Part shown: one piece after another, positions 1 through 9,021 of the stretch
Layout of the letters: the number at the start of each line of letters is the position of its first letter
Position numbering within the stretch: position 1 is the first letter of the stretch
Assembly: GCA_963777515.1 (NCBI GenBank)
Contig: CAVZQU010000015.1
Coordinates: forward strand, 124,001-188,000
Origin: CAVSWT01 sp963777515
GTDB lineage: Bacteria > Bacteroidota > Ignavibacteria > Ignavibacteriales > Ignavibacteriaceae
Direction of reading: 5' to 3'
Length of the DNA stretch: 64,000 bases
Notes under the pieces: model-generated
Told to the model about the DNA's origin: nothing
The model's input: the letters and a program-made list of their open reading frames with translations, nothing else
Databases searched by the model: none
Program-made: the position numbers and the translations under genes

Positions 1-1339
1 TGCCTGTAGCTGCATCAATGCAGTAGAGATAATTATCCCAGCTTCCGTAAATAATTTTACCGTTTATAAAAAGCGGTTGATCTTCAATCATCATCTTTGC
101 AGAATTATTTTCCCAAATTTCTTCTAAAGAATAAAGGTCATAGCAATATAAATTTCCCTTCGAAGAACCAACTATAATTCCTGTGGTTTTAGCTCCATTA
201 TATTGAATCCCAAATTTGATTAATTGTGAAGTCAGAGGTTCCCCAAGTCCAATTACTTGAATTAGTTCTCCATTGTTTATGTTTATTGTAAAAATATCAC
301 CTACAATTGTGGCAACAGCTAACACATCTTTATCTCTAACCGGTTTGCTGAAAATTGTTTCTTTTGTATCATACTTCCAAAGGAGTTTTCCTTCTAAATT
401 ATAACAATAGATCATTCCATCGATTGTTGTTGCAAAAATTCTATCACCGCTAACTAAAAGTGAAGTTGATATTGAAGAATTTAAATTTTTTTGCCATAAG
501 ACTGATACGCTATCAGAATATTTTATGTATTGAAGCGAATCAATTGGGAGTATATCCTTCACAAAGTTTTTTGCCCATCCTCCCCAATTTTTTTTAGAAA
601 CAGTCCCTGAAGTATCAACTTGAATTTCAGTAATTAAAATAGAATCCAGTTTATTTTCTATAATATTATAGCCGGCATATTTAGGCCTGCTCAAAGTTGA
701 TCTTCCCATGGCTGCCGGGATTCCATCAAAATCCAGCATTTTATTTGCATGGCCATGTCCGACAAAAATTCCTTTTATATTATAATTTCTTAAAAGATTT
801 GTTACTTTAAACCAATTGTCTATGTCGCCGTCTAATGGGTGATGTACATAGAAATAAATTTCTTCATTCTTTGGTGTTTTCTTTAATTCCTTTGCCAGCC
901 ATTGTAAATCTTGCGGGTCAATATGTCCGCCACCACCACGCCAGGGAATTCCGCTTCTTAAACCAATATGCTTTTGATGATTTATTTCATAAGAAAATTT
1001 ATCATCGTGCCATAAGTCAGTAAATTTTGTTAAACCGCTTTCACTCCATTTTGTATCATGGTTACCTGGAATAATTAAGTAAGGTATTTTTAATTCATCA
1101 AGAATTTGCTTTGCTGAATCTAATTCGTCATCTCTCCCTTTTTCTGCAATGTCTCCCGTAACAACTACAAATGATAAATTATTTCTTTCATTTATATCAT
1201 TAACAACATTTTTCAAATCAATTTCTGCACCCGGGGCACCAATATGTGTATCCGTAAGCCATGCATAATCATAATTTTGAGAGTAAACTGAAATGCTAAT
1301 GAAAAGTATTATAACTAAATGAAATAATAGTTTTTTCAT
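1..1339 (-). CDS. Calcineurin-like metallophosphoesterase with PQQ-type beta-propeller, 3' end outside window
   Basis: Read on the minus strand from the ATG at 1339 the frame is open to the left edge, about 446 codons, so the C-terminus is missing. The first ~20 residues are a signal peptide ending SVYSQ. Next comes a calcineurin-like phosphoesterase domain with the full metal-binding series: TDTH, GDIAEKG, GNHDT, HHPL and GHGHAN. After about residue 210 the sequence turns into repeated short strands such as GKLLWKYD, GDIFTININNG and GNLYCYD, typical of PQQ-like propeller blades. A weak purine-rich site (AAGGGA) precedes the start. It is probably an exported phosphoesterase, perhaps surface located, whose substrate cannot be told. 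The family (metallophosphoesterase) is secure; the propeller assignment is good; a type IX sorting tail could lie beyond the edge. Confidence 0.85.
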   Translation of the reverse strand, partial: MKKLLFHLVIILFISISVYSQNYDYAWLTDTHIGAPGAEIDLKNVVNDINERNNLSFVVVTGDIAEKGRDDELDSAKQILDELKIPYLIIPGNHDTKWSESGLTKFTDLWHDDKFSYEINHQKHIGLRSGIPWRGGGGHIDPQDLQWLAKELKKTPKNEEIYFYVHHPLDGDIDNWFKVTNLLRNYNIKGIFVGHGHANKMLDFDGIPAAMGRSTLSRPKYAGYNIIENKLDSILITEIQVDTSGTVSKKNWGGWAKNFVKDILPIDSLQYIKYSDSVSVLWQKNLNSSISTSLLVSGDRIFATTIDGMIYCYNLEGKLLWKYDTKETIFSKPVRDKDVLAVATIVGDIFTININNGELIQVIGLGEPLTSQLIKFGIQYNGAKTTGIIVGSSKGNLYCYDLYSLEEIWENNSAKMMIEDQPLFINGKIIYGSWDNYLYCIDAATG

Positions 1340-1699
1340 TAATGAGTCCCTTGCGATGAAGAAATAGAAAATTGAATATTCAAAGTTAACAAAATTAAAA
1401 TATTAAAAAATTTCAATATTGAAGAATTTAAGAATTTTATGTTCGAGATTAAGTGCAAGAAATGTCTTTATCCAATTCAATTTTTAATTGCAAAATTTGA
1501 GTTATTATCCATTCGATGAAAAAATAAGTTACTTAGGATACAATAATTTCTTTTCAAATTAAATAATAGTAACTTGTTGCATCGTTTATATAATCCCCCA
1601 CTTGAAGATTTCAAATTTAAGTTTATTTTTGCAGTATAAATTAAAGTTTAATACTTATTAAGAACTGAAAAAGAATAATAATAAAATTTAGGTGTCACA
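1340..1699. other. Divergent intergenic region, no gene seen
   Basis: This 360-base AT-rich stretch separates two divergently transcribed genes and must hold both promoters. I see no open frame with a convincing start, no strong hairpin and no clear operator. Confidence 0.5.
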
Positions 1700-2329
1700 A
1701 TGGCAAAAAATTTTGTTTCAAATAAAGATGAAACAGTAAGAATGTTTAAGAGCGACTTTTTTGAAGCGTTCTCAAAGGTTCATTTTACAGTGCCATTATA
1801 TATTTATGTGCCTGTAATAGTATTCTTTCTTTACAGATCAATTGGAGAGTTTCATCTTAGTTTTATTGATGTAGTAGTTTATATTTTGTTCGGAGCTTTC
1901 ATCTGGACAATTACTGAATATACTTTGCATAGATTTATATTTCACTTTCCGGCAAAATCGGAATTTGGTAAAAAGATTCACTTTATATTTCATGGCGTTC
2001 ATCATGATTATCCAAGTGACTCTAAAAGACTAGTTATGCCTCCTTCTGTGAGCGTTCCACTAGCGCTTTTGTTCTATTATTTGTTTAACGCAATTTTAGG
2101 TGAGATACTTGTTGCTCCTTTTTTTGTGGGCTTTATTGCCGGTTATTTAGTATATGATCTTACACATTATGCTATTCATCATTATAATATGCATAATAAA
2201 TTCTGGTTAGCAATCAAAAATCATCATATGAGGCATCATTATCAGGACCCCGAAAAAGGCTTTGGAGTTAGCTCACCATTATGGGATAAAATAATTGGTA
2301 CGGATTTTCCAAAAAAAGGAAACAATTAA
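1700..2329 (+). CDS. Sterol desaturase/fatty acid hydroxylase family protein
   Basis: A 209-residue membrane protein of the FA_hydroxylase superfamily, which uses a di-iron centre held by histidines to hydroxylate acyl chains or related lipids. The histidine clusters are all visible: HRFIFH (77-82), HGVHH (98-102), H156 with HH at 160-161, and HHMRHH (175-180). Hydrophobic segments lie at about 32-45, 55-72, 117-133 and 137-153, the usual hairpin layout. It resembles the hydroxylase domain of Scs7/fatty acid 2-hydroxylases without the cytochrome b5 domain, so an acyl 2-hydroxylase acting on lipid A or sphingolipid-like lipids is a reasonable inference, not shown. It stands alone: a divergent gene is upstream and a terminator follows at 2361. 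Confidence 0.88.
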   Translation: MAKNFVSNKDETVRMFKSDFFEAFSKVHFTVPLYIYVPVIVFFLYRSIGEFHLSFIDVVVYILFGAFIWTITEYTLHRFIFHFPAKSEFGKKIHFIFHGVHHDYPSDSKRLVMPPSVSVPLALLFYYLFNAILGEILVAPFFVGFIAGYLVYDLTHYAIHHYNMHNKFWLAIKNHHMRHHYQDPEKGFGVSSPLWDKIIGTDFPKKGNN

Positions 2330-2360
2330 ATTCTGGCTAAAGTTTTAGTTTTTATTTAAT

Positions 2361-2390
2361 AAGGCTGTAGAAATTACAGCCTTTTTGTTT
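2361..2390 (+). terminator. Rho-independent terminator after the hydroxylase gene
   Basis: A perfect 9-bp stem (AAGGCTGTA, 2361-2369, with TACAGCCTT, 2375-2383), a 5-base loop and a T-rich tail. It lies 32 bases past the stop codon. Confidence 0.85.
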
Positions 2391-2758
2391 TAGTAAATCT
2401 ATTTGGTTTTGTCCTATTTGATTTTATCTTTTCAGTTAACTTTCCATATCCTAAAGATTTCCAACTATTATTAAGTAATAATTGTTAATTAATTTATTTA
2501 ATTGAATATTCTTGCTGCTAATGATAATTAGCAAATATTATTTTATTTTGTATTTTGGTTGAATCAAGATTTTAACTTCTTATCTACTTTCAAATAAATA
2601 TTTTTTTTGAAAATTAAAATCAGAAATCCTAAATAATATCCTTTTTAATTTGTCGCATTTTAATACATCAATTAGATAATGTCTCTTTAAAAATGCTGTG
2701 AATAGCAGATATTATTACATTAAAATTAGTTTTTTAACGGCATAAATATTGGCTTTTT
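2391..2758. other. Long AT-rich leader before the polysaccharide locus
   Basis: No gene is visible in this 368-base stretch. It holds the promoter of the following operon, including the sigma-54-like element at 2738-2753 and a short TGCT/AGCA inverted repeat around 2693-2707. Confidence 0.4.
2738..2753 (+). promoter_or_regulatory. Candidate sigma-54-like promoter element upstream of the polysaccharide regulator
   Basis: CGGCAT, five bases, then TTGGC. A second copy, TGGCAC, five bases, TTGGC, lies at 7103-7118 before the glycosyltransferase. The spacing is identical and the match to the sigma-54 consensus TGGCAC-N5-TTGC is close, with G instead of C at the last conserved base. If used here, transcription would begin near 2764, which supports the ATG at 2786 as the start of the next gene. 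Confidence 0.35.
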
Positions 2759-4024
2759 ATGATAACTCAAAATGTTGATAGGGCAATGAAGAAAAAAATA
2801 CAACTTGTTCCATCCGGTATATCTTTTATAGATAATAAATGGGGTGGACTATATAGTGGAGGAACTTATCTTCTGATCGGCCCCCATAAATCGGGGAGAA
2901 CATTGTTATCATTACAATTTGCAATGGAATGTGCACGCCAACAGGAAGTTTGTTTGTTCTTTACTACAATGCGGCCAAAAGATTTAATGATTCAGGCAGC
3001 ATCAATTAATTTTGATTTAGAAACTTATATGAATCAGAATTCTGTTGTGGTGGTAAGAGTGTCGCCACCCACAGAATTGTATCAAGAAACAAATCCCGAT
3101 GAATTCTTATCGGAGTACATGGATGATGTAGCTGCAATTGTTCAGCAATACAAGCCATCTAAAATTATATTTGATGAACTAACACCTTTTGTTGGGTACA
3201 AAAATTTGACTATTCTTCAAAATGTATTTTTGAATACTACCGATTTGATTGAAGAAACAGGAATCACTTCTTTATTTGTTTTAGGTGAACCCGTTAGTCC
3301 CGATACAAATAGGATAGTTGACAAACTAACTCACTTTGCAACAGGAATAGTTGCTTTGCAAAAAGAGCCTAGTTTACCTGGCAAATTTCAAAGCGGTGAA
3401 ATGATCATAACTCCAAACATTGGCCATGCTGAAGGACAATTCAGATCAGAATATTTTATTGTTCCGCAAAAGGGTGTTACTACTTCTTCAACCGGAATGA
3501 ATATAAAAGAAGAAACTCCCCGCCAATATGAAACTGAAGAAAAATATAAAAGGCTAACTGATATTGATTTATCAGATGAAAATTATTCATTTCTTAATTT
3601 GTATTCAGTTAATGATTTTAAATTACTTATTAATAACCAAATTGCTTTATATAAAAGTACCGGACAGGCATTTACTGTAATTTCATTTCGACTGGATAAT
3701 CTTGCCGAGCAAAAAGGATTGCTAACCATTAACCAGTTGCAAAATGTAATACGACTGTCTATTGAAAAGAAAGATAAAATTTGTGTCCTTGGTAATAAAG
3801 TAATAGTATTAGTTATTCAAGGTGATCCCAAAGCGTTGAATAGAGTCTTATCAAGAATTAAAGGCAATTTGCCAATGAAGAGTGAGGATATAATAAAACA
3901 AATTCTCCCTTTAATTTCTGTTTATTCTGTTAAAGTAGATGATAATATTACAAATGCTGAGGATGTATTTAATCTTTTAGTTTCAGAAAGAACTGTTGAA
4001 AGGAATAATTTAGATTATTATTGA
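2759..4024 (+). CDS. RecA/KaiC-like ATPase-fold regulator with degenerate GGDEF-like C-terminal domain
   Basis: A protein of 421 residues from the first ATG, or 412 from the ATG at 2786, which has a better ribosome site (GATAGGG) and fits the promoter element at 2738. Residues 13-250 look like a RecA/KaiC/Rad55-type fold: a P-loop at 41-48 reads GPHKSGRT, with arginine where ATPases have lysine, and a Walker-B-like IIFDE lies at 136-140. Residues ~285-415 recall a GGDEF fold (VNDFKLLINNQI, then a hydrophobic strand with RLDN) but the GGDEF active-site motif is absent. There is no signal peptide, so it is cytoplasmic. It sits 6-12 bases before the exporter gene, so probably controls polysaccharide production, perhaps by binding a nucleotide without turning it over. 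The fold is fairly sure; the role is inferred. Confidence 0.7.
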   Translation: MITQNVDRAMKKKIQLVPSGISFIDNKWGGLYSGGTYLLIGPHKSGRTLLSLQFAMECARQQEVCLFFTTMRPKDLMIQAASINFDLETYMNQNSVVVVRVSPPTELYQETNPDEFLSEYMDDVAAIVQQYKPSKIIFDELTPFVGYKNLTILQNVFLNTTDLIEETGITSLFVLGEPVSPDTNRIVDKLTHFATGIVALQKEPSLPGKFQSGEMIITPNIGHAEGQFRSEYFIVPQKGVTTSSTGMNIKEETPRQYETEEKYKRLTDIDLSDENYSFLNLYSVNDFKLLINNQIALYKSTGQAFTVISFRLDNLAEQKGLLTINQLQNVIRLSIEKKDKICVLGNKVIVLVIQGDPKALNRVLSRIKGNLPMKSEDIIKQILPLISVYSVKVDDNITNAEDVFNLLVSERTVERNNLDYY

Positions 4025-4030
4025 AATAAT

Positions 4031-6906
4031 GTGATGATGAATTCATCCAATGTGCTTAAAACTGTTTTTCTATTTCTATTTATTTGTCTAAATATTTTTG
4101 GACAGAATAACACCGATGCTTTAAAAGCAGATGCTCTGAAAGAAATGAGTTCGGGCAGATACGGCGAAGCAATTGATCTATTAAACAAATACATTTCTGC
4201 AAAACCACAGCAGGCTGAAGGATATAATTTAAGAGGCCTTTGTTACGAAAGAAGAGCGCAATATGAATTTGCAGTCTATGATTTCCGTTCCGCAAGAAAA
4301 TTAGATCCTAAAAATCCTAATATAAATTCAAACCTAAAACGCACAACTAATACCTGGTATTCAATTCTTTATAATAATATTGAAGGGTATCGACGCGAGA
4401 TTGCAATTAATCCACAAGACCCGCAAAATTATTTGCATATTGGAAAAGCATATAAAAATCTTGGTGAGTGGTTAACTGCGGAAGAATGGTATGATAAATA
4501 TCTTAAGATGGAAGAAGCTTCGCCGGATGAAATAATTCGATATACAGAAATACTTGCTAAAGATAAGCACTTAAGCAAGGGTGAGCCAGTTTTAAAAAGA
4601 TATACTGAGAAATATCCGGATGACCATAGACTCTGGTCTCGCTATGGTTATTTCAGTATGTGGCTTGGTAAAAAACAAACTGCAATAAAAGCATTCAAAA
4701 AATCACTGGGGCTGCGTCCGTTTTTTAAAGAAGCAATGGATGGTTTGGACCGTGCGGAGGGAAAAGGATCTATTTATACAGTTAATGATACTTCGCATTA
4801 TTATAGAAAATATTCAGGGAAAAGACGGGTTTATCCTATTGATAGATATTATAGAATTTTAAAAAGAGATACGTCAAACAATAACATTCGCGTTTCATTA
4901 ATTAAAGAATTAATGAAAGCAAAAAGAGTTGAAGAAGCATATAACCAAAGTCAAATTTTATTGAGAGATAATCCGAATAATTCCGAATATGATTCTCTTT
5001 CAAAAGAAGTAATTGCTTATAGAGAAGATTATTACAAAAATAAAATTGATGAGCTTAAAGCAAAGTTGAAAAAAAATCCCACTGATAAAAAAACGATTAA
5101 TAAATTGGGTGAATATTATGCAATCACAAAGCAATATGACAAAGCTATAAAGATGTATGGTGATTATTTAGTTTTCAAGCCCAAAGATTCTGATATGAGA
5201 TTTAAGCTTGCACGGAATTATTCATACAATAAAGATTTTAAAAATGCTTTGGCCCAAACAGATATTATAATTTCTGAAAACCCGAATAATTTAGGTGCAA
5301 AATTATTAAATGCTCAATTGTCTGTTTGGTCAAATCAAAATTTGGATGAAGCTGAAAAAAATCTACTTTTTATTTTAAACAAAGAACCAAATAATGTTCA
5401 GGCTCTGGTAACGCTTGGGACATTAAATTTTCAGAAGAAGCAGTATGATAAATCAAGATATTATGCTTCATTAGCTGAAAAAATAAATCCAAATAATTTT
5501 GATGTAGAAAGACTGAAATATATTCTTGCACTTCAAGTGAAAAGAGATAAAGAGGCTGCAAGATTTAATATACTGCAGCAGGCAAGAGCGCTTTCTTCAA
5601 ATGAACAATGTGATGAATCAATTGAAAAATATCATCAATACATTTCAGAATCCGAAAAAGAAAATATAACAGTTGATAAACAGATTTCTCTCGAATTAGC
5701 GAATGCATATATCTGCGACTAAAAATTATAAAGCTGCTATTTCGATTTATGACAGCTTACTTAATAAAGCTTATGATTATGATATAGATAAACAAAGGGC
5801 TAAAGTTTATTATTGGAGCGGTGATTCAGTTCAAGCATTAATTCATTTAAGAGATGTTGCTTCTAAAAACCCTGACGATGCTGAAATAAAATTGCTTCTC
5901 GGTGATTCGTATGCTCAAAATAAACAATATGATAGCGCAGAAAAAGTTTATAATGAATTGCTTGCCAAGGCACCGGATTCATATATAATAAAGCAAAGAC
6001 TAAGTTGGCTGCCTTCCGGAAATGGAGAAGGTAGTTCAGGTTTTAGTATTCCAACTTACTTTTTAGTTTCACCGGAATTTAATGCTTTTTCTGATAATCA
6101 AAGCTTCTACTATAATATTGAAGGGCTTAAGCTTGAAATGGGAATTACGAATTTTCTTTCTATCGCTGGAAGCGCTTATAGAGGGGGTCTTAGTTCGGAT
6201 TCATCTGCAAATAATTTGAATTTTAATTTATATAAAGGAATTGTGTATTTAAGATTTGCAAATGTATTTACATTTAGTTCGGGTTATGGAAAAACATATT
6301 TTACAAACTCACAAAGTAGAGAAGTCTTTCAAGCATCCTTAAAAGCCGAAAAAGAAAATGAGTATTTAATTGAAGCAAGCTATAACTCAATGGATGCAGC
6401 TCAATTACTTTATTCAACAAATCTCGTTGATAATAGATTAAAAGCTGATGATTACAGCATTGAAGCAAAATATCAAAAAATAAATGGTGTGGTTGCTTCA
6501 GGGAAATATTCTTACATTTATGTTTATGATAAGAACAAAGGAAATGAAATTGAATTTAGAATAGGAAAGAAAATTTTTTCTGATTTCTACTTTAGGCTAC
6601 GAATACTATTATGACAATTATAAAGAAGTTTCTCCTTTATATTATTCTCCTTCAAATTTTGAATCACATAGTTTATGGGCTGATTTAAATTTAATTAAAA
6701 ATGAAAAATTAAATTTCACCGTAGGCGGAAAAGTTGGATGGATTACTGGAACCAATTTTGTTCTGCGTGAAGCTTACGGAGAAGCAGAATATAAAATTTT
6801 CAAAGATTTATCTTTGCAGGGAAGTATAAGAGCAGGAAGTACAAGAAGAAATGAAGAGGGTTATAGTTCAATATCATTCTTTGCTGCTGCTTTTTGGGGA
6901 TTTTAA
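4031..6906 (+). CDS. TPR-repeat outer-membrane beta-barrel polysaccharide exporter (PgaA/BcsC/YaiO-like), two frame breaks
   Basis: Read as one gene of about 950 codons across two breaks. The ATG codons at 4034 and 4037 precede a signal peptide ending NIFGQ. Then about 600 residues of tetratricopeptide repeats follow, and from about 6040 a beta-barrel with alternating strands containing YYSPSNF, a motif also seen in BcsC/YaiO-type barrels. The frame changes near 5703-5720 and again near 6571-6594; both are +1 (one surplus base), and the last 100 codons (6592-6906) are in a third frame ending in aromatic-rich FFAAAFWGF, a proper barrel terminus. TPR plus barrel is the architecture of PgaA and BcsC, which carry polymer through the periplasm and outer membrane. 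The glycosyltransferase follows at 7153. Exporter of the polymer made by this locus is the likely role. The breaks are probably sequence errors. Confidence 0.75.
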
Positions 6907-7102
6907 TTTAAGTGTACTGTCAGATAAAAGATTTTAAAAATAACTTTTAATCGAAGATTATTTTTACCATCTTTAAAGCAGGTTAAGTCTTCCACTTTTT
7001 ACTTTTTGTTTTAATTCGATACAGAATTATACCGTATTCCTCTTTTTGTTGCATTCTGAGAAGAGTAGAAGTATATATTTCCCCAAAACTTGTTGAATTA
7101 AA

Positions 7103-7119
7103 TGGCACTATAGTTGGCA
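7103..7119 (+). promoter_or_regulatory. Candidate sigma-54-like promoter before the glycosyltransferase
   Basis: TGGCAC (7103-7108), five bases, TTGGC (7114-7118). The -24 half is a perfect match; the -12 half has TTGG for TTGC. The predicted start near 7128 leaves a 25-base leader. It matches the element at 2738 in both sequence and spacing, so the locus may have two transcription units under the same control. Confidence 0.4.
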
Positions 7120-7152
7120 AATTAAATAAAATGCTGTAAATACGGGTTCGCT

Positions 7153-8556
7153 ATGCGATTAGAAAATAAAATACAAAAACAAAAAATTTTAATTGAAGAC
7201 ATTTATAATAATGGTTCTACCAGGAATAATCTTGGTAAGAAATATTTAAGAAGAATTCTTGTAAGTGGAATTCTATCTGCAATTTTGCTTTACATTATAA
7301 TTTACACTTTACCTTATACATTTCTTTCAGTCAGTTCTTTGTTAGAGTATGCAGCAATTGTTGCCTTAGTAATTTTCCTTTTTGTATTGCTGGTAAGATA
7401 CTTCGCTATTTTAGTATTGGCTTATCTTTATTTAAATGAATATACTTATAAATCAACAGATGGATTTGCTCCTTTCGTTTCCATTATTGTTCCTGTTTAT
7501 AATGAAGAAAAAGTTGTAAAACAGTCAATTGGTTCTTTGCTGGAATTGGATTATTCAAATTATGAAATAATAATTGTTAATGATGGTTCAACAGATGAAA
7601 CTGCAAAAGCTGCGGAAGAATTAGTTGGATATCAAGATGGAGTGCATACGAAAATTAAAGTATCATTAATCAATCGGCCTAATGGTGGAAAAGCTCAGGC
7701 ATTAAATGCAGGCATAAATCATTCTAAAGCAGATTTTGTTTTGTGCATGGATGGAGATTCGCAGCTTTCACCTGACTCGTTAAAACTTGCAGTTCGTCAT
7801 TTTGCTGACCCTAAAATTGGAGCAGTTGCCGGGAACGTAAAAGTTTTAAACCGTAAAAAGTTTTTTACTGACTTGCAGGCTTTGGAATATGTAGAGGGCT
7901 TAAACATGGCACGCAGTGCTCAAAGTTATGTCCGTCTTGTTAATATAATTCCGGGGCCAATTGGATTGTTTAGGAAACAGGCGATAATTGATGCTGGATT
8001 TTATTCAAGTGAAACTTTTGCAGAAGATGCGGATTTAACTTTAAAGATTTTAGCTAATAGATGGAAAATTTATTACGAACCAAATTCTATTTCGTTTACT
8101 GAGGCTCCGGAAAAGCTTCAGCAATTATTGAAGCAAAGATATAGATGGACAAGAGGAATAATTCAATCAATAAGAAAACATAAAAATTTAATGCTCAATC
8201 CAACTTTAAACTTTGGAGACACCTTAGTCTTATGGGCAATGTTTTATGAAGCATTAATCTGGCCTGCTATGAATATAGCAGCAAATGTATTTTTCATTTT
8301 TGCAGCGATTGGTTTCGGCCTTTCAAAATTAATTTTCTTTTGGTGGGCAGGTTTAGCACTTCTTGATATTGCGACAGCACTTTATTGCGTTGCTGTTGAG
8401 AAGGAGGAATTCAGGTTGGTGGGATATGCTATAATTTATAGAATGTTTTTTATTCTGATAATTGATATCTGTAAAGCGATGTCAACTATAGAGGAATTTT
8501 TAGGAATCAAAATGGGCTGGGGAAAATTGGAACGTGTAGGAACTATTAAAGCTTAA
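7153..8556 (+). CDS. Processive family-2 glycosyltransferase (PgaC/BcsA-like synthase)
   Basis: A 467-residue inner-membrane synthase. Two membrane segments (about 35-55 and 65-93) are followed by a cytoplasmic GT2 domain: IIVPVYNEE at 111-119, NDGSTDE at 143-149, the metal-binding DGD at 200-202, GPIGLFR at 268-274, the catalytic-base region EDAD at 291-294, and QRYRW at 328-332. That Q..RW box marks processive synthases of cellulose, chitin, hyaluronan and poly-N-acetylglucosamine. Three or more C-terminal membrane spans follow (about 355-385, 385-405, 415-445). No PilZ domain is present. Because deacetylase-like genes follow, a GlcNAc-based polymer is the most natural guess. It has its own leader and promoter candidate, with the small membrane-protein gene 27 bases downstream. 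Confidence 0.85.
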   Translation: MRLENKIQKQKILIEDIYNNGSTRNNLGKKYLRRILVSGILSAILLYIIIYTLPYTFLSVSSLLEYAAIVALVIFLFVLLVRYFAILVLAYLYLNEYTYKSTDGFAPFVSIIVPVYNEEKVVKQSIGSLLELDYSNYEIIIVNDGSTDETAKAAEELVGYQDGVHTKIKVSLINRPNGGKAQALNAGINHSKADFVLCMDGDSQLSPDSLKLAVRHFADPKIGAVAGNVKVLNRKKFFTDLQALEYVEGLNMARSAQSYVRLVNIIPGPIGLFRKQAIIDAGFYSSETFAEDADLTLKILANRWKIYYEPNSISFTEAPEKLQQLLKQRYRWTRGIIQSIRKHKNLMLNPTLNFGDTLVLWAMFYEALIWPAMNIAANVFFIFAAIGFGLSKLIFFWWAGLALLDIATALYCVAVEKEEFRLVGYAIIYRMFFILIIDICKAMSTIEEFLGIKMGWGKLERVGTIKA

Positions 8557-8583
8557 AACAATTTTTTATTTCGTGAGGGTAAA

Positions 8584-9021
8584 ATGGAATTAATACCGAT
8601 ATTAGCAACTATTATTCTTGTAGCTACAATTTGCACATTCATATTGGCAATTGGAGCTTACATTCTCTATAAAATTAGAGAGCGGAAAGGTGAAGCAGTA
8701 ATAGCCAAAAAAACTGATGTGGTTGAAGGCGAACTGTTGACACCTTTGGAGCAAATTAAATATGAAAACGAAACCGACAAAGTTAAAATAGCAAAAAGGA
8801 TTGAAGAGGTTTATGCAAGAAATAATAGAGAAGAAACACAGAAAGCAACTGTTGTGCAAAAAGGGCAACCGGGACCTCTTCCAAGAAGAAAAATTCAGGA
8901 AGTTCAGAATAAGGAAAAGAAGCAATTAAGATTGAATAAAGAAGATAAATTTTTAAAGTACACAATGGAAGGCTACGTTCCTCCTATAGAGGATGAAACA
9001 AGCAAAATTAAATGGCGGTAG
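8584..9021 (+). CDS. Small single-span membrane protein of the polysaccharide locus
   Basis: A 145-residue protein with one hydrophobic segment (about 5-29) and a long, highly charged cytoplasmic tail rich in Lys, Glu and Arg. A GAGGGT site lies just before the ATG. It follows the synthase by 27 bases and overlaps the next gene by 10. I recognise no family. By position it could be an accessory subunit of the synthase, the role PgaD plays for PgaC, but no sequence likeness to PgaD was seen. Confidence 0.65.
   Translation: MELIPILATIILVATICTFILAIGAYILYKIRERKGEAVIAKKTDVVEGELLTPLEQIKYENETDKVKIAKRIEEVYARNNREETQKATVVQKGQPGPLPRRKIQEVQNKEKKQLRLNKEDKFLKYTMEGYVPPIEDETSKIKWR

Noticed and set aside
835..1023. 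Plus-strand open frame inside the metallophosphoesterase region
   Set aside because: It lies antisense to a gene with complete catalytic motifs and has no recognisable protein features.
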